Of a stretch of DNA of 49,385 nt, positions 16,953 to 24,494 are shown piece after piece. The notes under the pieces were generated by a model. It saw only the letters and a list, made by a program, of their open reading frames with translations. It did no database searches and was not told the origin of the DNA. Positions within the stretch are counted from its first letter, which is position 1; every line of letters begins with the position of its first letter. Both the position numbers and the translations under genes were made by a program. Origin of the DNA: CBDCME01 sp965218865 (lineage in GTDB: Bacteria; Pseudomonadota; Alphaproteobacteria; JAAXGF01). The stretch is taken from NCBI GenBank assembly GCA_965218865.1, contig CBDCME010000070.1:1-49385 (forward strand), written 5' to 3'.

Positions 16953-18128
16953 TACCAACCGCCCTTAACATTGCCTTGTGCGAGCCCACGCTCTGAGGCC
17001 GATGGACATGATCTTCCAAGGTTGGTCGGTCGGGTTGTTCCAGGCTTGGCAAGAGGCCTCGACGATGGCTTCATAGGAGTCGCAGACACGATTGGAGAGC
17101 CAGTTCTGGCGGAGGTATTGCCAGACATTTTCGGCGGGATTGAGCTCCGGGGACTTGGGTGGCAAAAAAAAAAGGCACGAGGGAGATGTTCTCCGGGATG
17201 CCGAGTTTGGCAGTGGTGTGCCATGCGGCTTGGTCGAGCAGCACGACGGCATGGGCGTTTGGGGCAACGGCCCGGCTGATTTCCTCGAGATGCAGGTCCA
17301 TGGCTTCAGTATTGGCGCGCGGCATGACCAGCGCCGCGCCCTCACCGCGCTCGGGGCAGATGGCGCCGAAGAGATACGCCGAAGAGGTCCGTAGGTCCTT
17401 GACCTGGCGCGGGCGCGATCCCTTTGGGGCCCACTGGCGCACCAGGCTGTTCTTCTGGCCGACGCGCATTTCATCTTGAAACCAAACCTCGATGGGCGTG
17501 TCCGGTGGCTGTGCCGCTACGATTTTTGCCAAGTGTTCGGGAAAACTTTTTTTTTAAATTCCTCCTGTGCCCGCGCATCCTGGCCGACGTGGCGCGGGCG
17601 CGCGGAAATATGCGAGAACCCGGGCGCGGCCAGCAGCTTGCCGACGCTCCGCTCGTGATAGTCCACGCCGAAGCGCGTTCGGATCAGTTGCTTGAGATCG
17701 ATGCAGCGCCAGCGCACGACCCCATCCCGTTCGGGATCGGGACCGGCCTCGATAGCCCGCGAAAGCGCCGCCATTTGCGACGGCGTCAACCGACGCAACG
17801 CCCCGTTCGGCTTGCGGTCGATCAGACCGGCCGGACCTCCCGCGTTGAACCGGTGAACCCAGTCCCGCAACGTCTGCCGATCCATGCCGCCAATACCCGC
17901 CGCGCACGCTCGATCCATCCCATCGTAGATGGCCGCCATCGACAAAAGCCGTCGCGCCTGGTTCCCATCATCGCTCCGTGCCGCAAGAACACGGACTCTT
18001 TCAGCATCAAAGTCGTTTCGCAAAGGAATCGTTGGCATTGAACACACTCCCTTGTTGCCAACAACCTTGAATCACACAAAACCTGGCGTGTAACCCTTTG
18101 CGCGAGTCAAACTCTGGGGCGGTTGGTA
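16953..18128 (-). mobile_element. IS630-family element, copy 2 (1176 bp, degenerate)
   Basis: The ends are the same as in the other copies, but the element is 8 bp longer: one extra A in the A8 frameshift tract and seven extra A in a second tract (17163-17172). Flanks read TAA on the left and TTA on the right, so unlike copies 1, 3 and 4 there is no matching 3-bp duplication. Confidence 0.93.
16965..18038 (-). pseudogene. IS630-family transposase, inactivated copy 2
   Basis: It is homologous to the transposase of copy 1. The slippery tract has nine A instead of eight, which changes the shift needed to join the two frames, and an A3 run has become A10, which breaks the catalytic frame between the second aspartate (VVLLDQAAWH) and the glutamate (LNPAENVWQYL). 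Scattered substitutions (for example L to P in the segment before GFSHISARP, F to C in RVFDSYEA) also mark this as the oldest copy. Confidence 0.85.
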
Positions 18129-18130
18129 TT

Positions 18131-18204
18131 AGCTGTCGTGGCCGGCAAGAAAGCTGCCATTCAGTCTTGAATTTCCGGTGCTGAGGGTCTTGCTGCCGTG
18201 GTTG
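18131..18204. repeat. dispersed 74-bp repeat, copy 1
   Basis: AGCTGTCGTGGCC, AGAAAGCTGCCATTC and AATTTCCGGTGCTG occur in the same order and spacing at 23061-23134. Non-coding and of unknown origin. The remaining sequence to 18479 holds no gene that I can support. Confidence 0.65.
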
Positions 18205-18479
18205 GTGGCCGCCTGAATCGGCTCTTCATAGCCAGCTGCGGTCATCCCACGCCTGTTCTCTGGCAAATATGCCGCAGGAACAATTTTTAGTCGCGGTTGA
18301 GGGTTCGGGATGAGTGGGATCGTGCTCGGTGCACGGGGTTCGGGGAGCCCCGAGCTTGCCTCGACGACGTCATGGGGACTGCTCGAAGCCACCGGACGGC
18401 GTTTTCGGATTCGACAGGCACACCGGTCCGCCCGCGCCGCTCGGCGGCACGTCCCGGTCCGGGGGAGAGGCGTGCTGTC

Positions 18480-20276
18480 TCAGGCGATGGGCGCGGTCAT
18501 GATCGCGTCGAGGGCCTCCTGCGCCCGGGCGGCATAGTGCCGGTTGGCCTCGGGCAGATAACGGAAGCGTCCGTCGCAGCGCACGATGGCGATGGCCGCG
18601 TTGGTCAAGCAGGCGAGATTTCTGGGCAGGTGACGCACGTAGGCCCGGCATCGGTCTTCGTCGTAGGTGAAGTCGCGCACGTAGTGCAGGCGGTTCTCGA
18701 TATGCCAGTGGTTGCGCACCAGTTCGAGCAACTCCTCGGGTCCGGCGCGCTCTGCGCCGAGCGAGGTGAGGCTCCAGGTCACCTCGATGCTGCGCTTGCC
18801 GGTCTTGAGGATCTCGCGTTCGCGCTCGATGCGCATGGCCTGGCGTCGCCCGTGGAGGTTGGCGTAGCCGTCCCACTCGGCAGCGGAGAGGTCGACGACG
18901 GCGCAGCGTCGGCGCTCGATGCGGCCATGGCCCTTGTCGACGGTTTCGTGCCAGAGCGCATCGCTGAAGTCGATCGCCTTGAGGTCTTCGAAGATCATCT
19001 CCTGGTTGTCCTTGACCGCGCTCATCACGTAGTCGGCGCGACGCCCGAGCAGGCAGCGCGCGGTCTCGTGCTGAGCGTGCATCGCGTCCATGGTGACGAT
19101 CCGGCCTGTGAGGTCGAGGCCGCTGGAGAGTTCGCGCACGGCCGGGATTTCGTTGCTCTTGCGGTCGACCTCGACCTGCCCGAGGACCACGCCGGTGTCG
19201 TGCTCGACCGCCGCCACCATCATCCTGCGCCCGTCTTCGGTCTGCTTCGAGGCGCCGCGCAGATCCTTTCCGTCCATGGCGACCGGCGCGTGCGCGCTGC
19301 CATGCTGGCCGGTCCACTGGCTAATCGCGTTGTCCAGGGTCTCTGGCGGCAGGGCGGTGAGGGTCTTGTGGAAGGTGGTGATCGCGGGCGGGGTGTAGCG
19401 CTGTTTGGAAGGGCTCCAGAACGCACCCACCGCCTCGAGCTGCTCCTGGGAGAGCAGGGCGGCGAACTGGGCGAACGCGTTCACCCCCCGGTATCCGGCA
19501 AGCCGGGCGGCGACGGCGATCACCAGAATGGTGTTGAGCGCATAGCGCTTGCCCCGGGCATGGCGGTACTCGGGCACCTCACCCAGACACTCGAACAGGC
19601 TGCGCAGCCGGGGCGCGGCCATCGGCTCGGTGTGCTGCTCGGCGTTCCAGTGTGCCGGCATCCCGGTACGGCTCAGCGCCTCGGGGGCGCCGTCTGTCAG
19701 TCCGAACACGAAGACCTCCTTGGGCTGACCGTGGTGGCGCCAGCGCGCTGCCCCTCCGGGCTCACGGGCAAAGCCCCGCGTCAGCCCCAGAGAGCGCCAG
19801 TTCGACGCGCGGTAGCAGGTGCCGGCAAATCGCGAGACGTCCACGAACGTCTCCGCCAGAAGAGCCGGATATCCGTGCACCGCCTGGATGTCCTCAGACA
19901 GCCGCCGCAGGCTCAGCCCCAGCACACGGGAGGCCAGGTTCGGCACTCGGCCAGGCGTCAGAATGACGAAGCGCGAGTTGTTGGCGATCAGATGCAGACG
20001 CCGGAACTGCTGCTCGGCCGACCACCCGATCCAGCGATCACGCGCGCCCAGCTTGAACGCGCCGGGCTGCCAGCCGATCAGTGCGAGCCAGGTCTCGCCA
20101 TGCACCGCGACATGGCGCAGGCCCTTGCCGATGACGCCGTGGAACGCCAGGTAGTGGTGCTGCTCCACCAACCGGTCCCAGCGCCGGTGCTCCTGCGCGC
20201 CCCAGGTCGGACGCACCGTGACCGCGCGCAAATCAATGGACGAATCCGAGACCGGCAGCGTCGCCATGACCGGCAC
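18480..20276 (-). CDS. ISAs1-family transposase with N-terminal DUF4338 (DruA-like) domain
   Basis: The 598-residue protein is a two-part fusion. Residues about 25-210 (RWDRLVEQHHYLAFHGVIGK, LALIGWQPGAFKLGARDRWI, NNSRFVILTPGRVPNLASRV) match DUF4338, the domain of DruA in Druantia anti-phage systems. Residues about 225-598 are an ISAs1 transposase: VPEYRHARGKRYALNTILVI, first D in VAMDGKDLRGA, second D in RIVTMDAMHAQ and the C-terminal NHWHIENRLHYVRDFTYDED. The frame is intact. The start is GTG 20276 or ATG 20267. No other Druantia gene is present, so DNA transposition rather than defence is the likely role. Confidence 0.88.
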   Translation of the reverse strand: MPVMATLPVSDSSIDLRAVTVRPTWGAQEHRRWDRLVEQHHYLAFHGVIGKGLRHVAVHGETWLALIGWQPGAFKLGARDRWIGWSAEQQFRRLHLIANNSRFVILTPGRVPNLASRVLGLSLRRLSEDIQAVHGYPALLAETFVDVSRFAGTCYRASNWRSLGLTRGFAREPGGAARWRHHGQPKEVFVFGLTDGAPEALSRTGMPAHWNAEQHTEPMAAPRLRSLFECLGEVPEYRHARGKRYALNTILVIAVAARLAGYRGVNAFAQFAALLSQEQLEAVGAFWSPSKQRYTPPAITTFHKTLTALPPETLDNAISQWTGQHGSAHAPVAMDGKDLRGASKQTEDGRRMMVAAVEHDTGVVLGQVEVDRKSNEIPAVRELSSGLDLTGRIVTMDAMHAQHETARCLLGRRADYVMSAVKDNQEMIFEDLKAIDFSDALWHETVDKGHGRIERRRCAVVDLSAAEWDGYANLHGRRQAMRIEREREILKTGKRSIEVTWSLTSLGAERAGPEELLELVRNHWHIENRLHYVRDFTYDEDRCRAYVRHLPRNLACLTNAAIAIVRCDGRFRYLPEANRHYAARAQEALDAIMTAPIA

Positions 20277-20320
20277 ACTGCCACACCGAGAATGAAATGG
20301 CCAGCGCCGCGATCACCTCA

Positions 20321-20352
20321 CCCTGATCACTGGGCGGACAAAAAACTAGCCC
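20321..20352. repeat. probable terminal repeat of the ISAs1 element
   Basis: ACTGGGCGGACAAAAAACTA followed by GCCCTG lies just upstream of the transposase start and looks like the 5' terminus, reading CAGGGCTAGTTTTTTGTCCG on the minus strand. I found no matching inverted copy between 18290 and 18480, so the other end is probably deleted. Confidence 0.45.
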
Positions 20353-21212
20353 TGAAATATGCCGCCTCCCGGTTTCGAATTGCGGTCACCCGTGTTACGG
20401 TATGCCAAACCACATCAGAGAATGACCTTGGACACGCTCCACGGGGCGGGGAGTGGTCGTTTGCATGTCGCTTTTCTGGAGATTGGGCGCTTTGGACGAT
20501 GCGAAGCCTGCAACGGGGCGACCAACTAAAAAGCAGGGGGAAGATCGATGTCAGGCGACAGCACCTTCGGGAAGATCAATGAAGCCAAGACCAATTTGGA
20601 CCACATCTATAACCAGCCCGACCCGAGGGCGTATTTCCGCAAACTGAGACAACTCGGATATTTCATCCCCGGCCATGCCAAACCGATCTTCCAGAAGCTA
20701 ATTTCTCACCTTTGGCGCCGGGGCAATGACACGGTCCATGTTCTTGACCTGGGATGCTCCTACGGGGTCAATGCAGCCCTACTGAAGCACGATCTATCGA
20801 TGTCGGAGCTCTACGAGCATTGGTGCGACGACACACTCCGCTGCGCCACGCCCCAGCAGGTGGTCGCCGGCGACCAGAGATTTTTCGGCGAGCTAGACGA
20901 GGCCGCCGACATCGAGGTAATCGGTCTCGACCAGGCCGAATCCGCGATTGCCTTCGCCGAAGAATCCGGACTGTTGGACACGGGGCTTACACTTAATCTT
21001 GAGTCCGAGCCGTTACCCGCGCTCGCCAAAGAAGAATTGGCAGCGGTTGAACTGGTTACCTCGACGGGATGTGTGGGCTATATAACCGAGCAGAGTTTCG
21101 ACAGGTTGTTACCGGCCGTGACCCAGGGGCAGTCGCCGTGGATGGGCAATTTCGTGCTGCGCTTGTTTCCATTCGACTCGATTGAAGCATCACTCGAAGA
21201 TTGGGGCTATGT

Positions 21213-22770
21213 AGTCGTCCGTGAAGAACCCTGATTTCAAGCTGAAGCGGCGATTGGGTTTGCGGTGGGGTGCGAGATGTCGCTGAGGAGCGCGGCCAGG
21301 ATTTGGACAAACAAACGCCTCAGCCATTTGAGGACAAGGCGGTAGTTGTAGCCGGCGCCGGCGAGGATGGCGTTGATCTTGTCGCCGTCGCGGCCTTTGA
21401 GGAAGTTGCGCCCCAGCCTGCCATCGCTCTTGAGATGTCCGATCACGGCCTCGACGGCGGAGCGCCGCCTGAGCTCCTTCTTGATCGTCGGCGTGATGCC
21501 GTGTTTCTGGCCTGATCTAAAGACGCGGTGTTTGTTGGGGTAATCGTGGCCCTGGTATCCCTTGTCGACATAGATGCGCTCGGCCGATATCCCCGTCCAG
21601 CGTTCCATCTCTTCGATCACCTGCCTCAAGGTGTGGCCATCATAGGGATTGCCGTGGAAGGCCTTGACGTGGGCGACGAACTGGCCGCCGGGGGGGCGGG
21701 AATTGGTCGCCGCCACGGAGACCTTGCAGCCGAACTCGTACGGCTTGTGCGCCTTCCCTTTGCCGATGCATTCGACCTCGGGCGCGTGGAGCGAATAGAC
21801 CTTGGGCAAGGGGTCGCGCCGCTTCTGGGTCGACACCCGCTCGGCCAGCCACAAGGGGCGGCGGAAGGTATCCCGTAGGCTCTCCTCCTGGGCCGTCTTG
21901 CGGCGGATGTCGCGGACGGTGCGCCCGAGATAGGTCTTGAGCTTGCGCAGGGCCTTGTTGGCCCGCTTGTGCTGTTTGGCATGGCGGTAGCGGCCTTGCA
22001 TGATCAACGCCCTCTTGCCCAGGCGGGTATAGGACTGACGCAGGGCAATGCCGTGCTCCCGTGCCAGTCGCACCAGCCGCTCGCGGGCTCGTTGCATCAG
22101 TTTGGCGGCGGTCGGAAAGGCAATCGCCTTCTCTTGTACGGTGGTGTCCACCGTCACCCGCTCGAGGTCCTTCTCCCGCAGCGCCCCCACCCGGTGGGCC
22201 ACGGCCAGGCTCTCCTGGAATACCTTCTCCAAACCTTCCGGCCCGATCCGGTCCCGCCACCGGGTCATCGACGAGCGCTCCATGGGCAGCTCATGCTGAA
22301 AGTACTCTTCGCCGCAGAAGCACTGGAAGTATGGGTCGTAGACCCAGCGCTCGCAGACCTCCTCATCCGAGAGATCGAACATATGCTTGAGGATGTGCAG
22401 CCCAACCATCAACCGCGTCGCGGACCCTCCTCCGAATACAAGGCTTCATAGGTCTCGTCGAAGAAAGTCCACGCGATCCGGCCCCCCAACACCACCAACT
22501 CGTGGCGCAGGTTGATGATGTTTTCGAACCGCGAGCGGAACAGGTCCTCTATTCCCGATGACACCTTGCGCGATGGCTTCATCACAGTTCTCCAATCCCA
22601 ATCGACGGGAGCGGAGAATCACGTTCCGCAACGGAAGGGAATCCCCAAAATCAATTATTTCAAATCACAAGCTTTTCAGGCCCAAAACCCGTTTTCTTGC
22701 AAATCCGATTACTTCGCCAAACCGAAAGAGCTACCAACATCAGCCGCTTACGCGTTCTTCACGGGCGACT
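21213..22770 (-). mobile_element. IS5-type element, copy A (1558 bp)
   Basis: The ends are AGTCGTCCGTGAAGAAC and, inverted, AGTCGCCCGTGAAGAAC. The 4-bp sequence ATGT is duplicated at 21209-21212 and 22771-22774. The element is 10 bp shorter than copy C because of a deletion in the transposase gene near 22425. Confidence 0.93.
21237..22582 (-). pseudogene. IS5-type transposase, 10-bp deletion
   Basis: The sequence is nearly identical to the intact 451-residue transposase at 41604-42959. A 10-bp deletion near 22425, in the codons for EEGRPGVPT, shifts the frame after about 50 residues; an internal ATG at 22412 opens the remaining 391 residues, which keep the catalytic motifs (VTVDTTVQEK, IYVDKGYQGHDY, SAVEAVIGHLKSDGR). 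A shortened product lacking the N-terminal domain is possible, but a functional transposase is unlikely. Confidence 0.85.
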
Positions 22771-23060
22771 ATGTAACCGAGAAGCTCGAAGACCGCACCT
22801 TCATCCAGCGCCGGTTCACATCCTCCGAGGAGCAGGGTGGCGTGATCGACCAGCTGCGCGAGCATGGCATTGATCCGACGGGTAAAGAGACGGAGGGTCA
22901 TCTCTTGGCGGAGTTCTACCTGTCGCGCCCTGCCAAAGACGCAGCCGATATGCCCATCGAGCGTCTTTTGACCGCTTGATTGACGCAATCCAAAAGGACT
23001 GCTGTGGGTCAACCTCGGCCGAATCTGCGGCCTACAACGCACGGCCGTAGCTGGAGGCTG

Positions 23061-23134
23061 AGCTGTCGTGGCCGATCAGAAAGCTGCCATTCCGTCTCTA
23101 ATTTCCGGTGCTGGGGGTACTGCCGCCGTGGTTG
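23061..23134. repeat. dispersed 74-bp repeat, copy 2
   Basis: It matches 18131-18204 (see that entry). It lies 80 bases after the end of the split methyltransferase gene. The sequence between 22980 and 23248 otherwise holds nothing I can identify. Confidence 0.65.
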
Positions 23135-23248
23135 TCCGTGTGCGTTCGTATGTCTTGGCAATCCGAAATCCCTTGTCTGGCAAATTCATTGGCAATGGTT
23201 GGTAATTTACGCCACGTGTCATTTCCCAAGTAACCCGGCATCGCCGGC

Positions 23249-24037
23249 TCAGTCTCGCTTATCTCCAGCGTCGGGCACGGACCCGCGCCGGCGCCGGCGC
23301 CGGATGGTTCTAGTCCGACTGCGGGCGAAGGCGGCGCTGTGCGGCGATTGAAATAGCGTGACGCCGCGCCGTTTCAGAAACGGGGTCAGGGAAAGCCCGG
23401 CGGCGAAACCGCCCAGATGGGCGACGATGGCAATGCCGCCCTGGGCCTGCATCGCCGCCGGCAAAGCATACAACTGTTCGACAATCCAAAGACCGAGCAC
23501 CACGAAGGCGGGGACATTGATAGTGCCGATGAAGATGAACAACCAGTAGAAGACGCGGATGTTGGCGCGGGGCCAGATCAGGAGATAGGCAGCAATCACG
23601 CCGCTGATCGCGCCGGACGCGCCGACCAGAGGAACCAGGCTGCCGGGATCGAACGCTGCATGGGCGAGCGTGCCGACACAGCCGCATATCAAGTAGAAGA
23701 GCAGGTAGCGGAACCGCCCCATGGCGTCCTCGACATTGTCGCCGTAAAGCCAGAGGAACCACATGTTGCCTACTAAGTGCATCAAATTGCCGTGCGAGAA
23801 CATACTGGTGACCAATCTGGCCGAAGAGGGGACCCGCGCCAGTTCGCCGACTACCTCGGCCTGTCCGAAAAACACAGCTGGAATGAAGCCGAAGCTGAGC
23901 GCATAGGCTTGGTCTTCATGCGGTCCCAGCGGGAGTTGCACCAGCAGATAAACCGCCGTGCAGCAGCCGATGATGGCGAGGGTTACCAGGGGCGGCCCGT
24001 GGCGAAGTGGGTTGTCGTCGTGATAGGGAAAGAACAC
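23249..24037 (-). CDS. rhomboid-family intramembrane serine protease
   Basis: The 262-residue protein has about six membrane segments and the rhomboid motifs: FSHGNLMHLVGNMWFLWLYG (residues 80-99), the catalytic serine S141 in GASGAISG and the catalytic histidine H207 in AHLGGFAAG. It cleaves membrane-anchored substrates within the bilayer of the inner membrane; the substrate is unknown. The C-terminal 35 residues are arginine-rich and cytoplasmic. The start codon is GTG at 24037. The gene is intact and stands alone between repeats and IS remnants. Confidence 0.93.
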   Translation of the reverse strand: MFFPYHDDNPLRHGPPLVTLAIIGCCTAVYLLVQLPLGPHEDQAYALSFGFIPAVFFGQAEVVGELARVPSSARLVTSMFSHGNLMHLVGNMWFLWLYGDNVEDAMGRFRYLLFYLICGCVGTLAHAAFDPGSLVPLVGASGAISGVIAAYLLIWPRANIRVFYWLFIFIGTINVPAFVVLGLWIVEQLYALPAAMQAQGGIAIVAHLGGFAAGLSLTPFLKRRGVTLFQSPHSAAFARSRTRTIRRRRRRGSVPDAGDKRD

Positions 24038-24133
24038 GTGGGTGACCGAGCCTCATTCGTTGTACCAGTTCCTATATTAGTCCTGGCACGGTTTTTGGGA
24101 AGAGCTGATACGCTTGTCGCTGACGTCCGAGTC

Positions 24134-24272
24134 GGGTCACGAAGGGACGAAATTTGGTGCCACTCGCGACGACCGCAATCGGGGGTTAAGCGGTCGAAAA
24201 ACGCCGGATCGTCGGCTCTTGAGGGTAGAGCGGCCGTGATTGGGGGTGATCGGGGACTACCGGTCCTAGCCA
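24134..24272. repeat. dispersed 140-bp repeat, copy 2
   Basis: It matches 13869-14007 at most positions, including CGACGACCGCAATCGGGGGT and CTCTTGAGGGTAGAGC. It ends about 35 bases before the IS5-type fragment at 24307. Confidence 0.75.
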
Positions 24273-24306
24273 TAACCGGCCAATCCCGGGTTTCTACACT
24301 GTACAT

Positions 24307-24494
24307 AGTCGTCCGTGAAGAACCCTGATTTCAAGCTGAAGCGGCGATTGGGTTTGCGGTGGGGTGCGAGATGTCGCTGAGGAGCGCGGCCAGGATTTGG
24401 ACAAACAAACGCCTCAGCCATTTGAGGACAAGGCGGTAGTTGTAGCCGGCGCCGGCGAGGATGGCGTTGATCTTGTCGCCGTCGCGGCCTTTGA
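24307..24494 (-). mobile_element. IS5-type element fragment B (188 bp of one end)
   Basis: It is the same end as 21213 and 41580, running from AGTCGTCCGTGAAGAA through the transposase C-terminal codons to GTCGCGGCCTTTGA, where it is abruptly joined to the RTX gene. The other 1.4 kb and the second terminus are missing. Confidence 0.9.

Larger units (their letters stand above)
20548..22979 (+). pseudogene. SAM-dependent class I methyltransferase gene split by an IS5-type element
   Basis: The 5' part (20548-21212) starts after GGGGGAAGATCG and encodes a Rossmann methyltransferase with motif I HVLDLGCSYGVNAALLKHDL and the acidic strand IEVIGLDQAESAI. The 3' part (22771-22979) encodes TEKLEDRTFIQRRFTSSEEQ and GHLLAEFYLSRPAKDA. 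Deleting the element at 21213-22770 with one copy of the ATGT duplication gives GYVTEKLED in one frame, so the gene was intact before insertion. The product, about 290 residues, would act on an unknown small molecule or side chain. As it stands, translation ends in the element after YVVVREEP. Confidence 0.85.

Noticed and set aside
18290..18480. Left terminal repeat of the ISAs1 element
   Set aside because: No sequence resembling CAGGGCTAGTTTTT in the needed orientation occurs after the transposase stop.
18480..20276. A Druantia defence system
   Set aside because: Only a DruA-like domain is present, fused to a transposase; none of the helicase or other Druantia genes is nearby.
18297..20582. 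A 761-codon open frame antisense to the ISAs1 transposase
   Set aside because: The minus-strand frame encodes a complete recognisable transposase; the long plus-strand frame is a by-product of high GC content.
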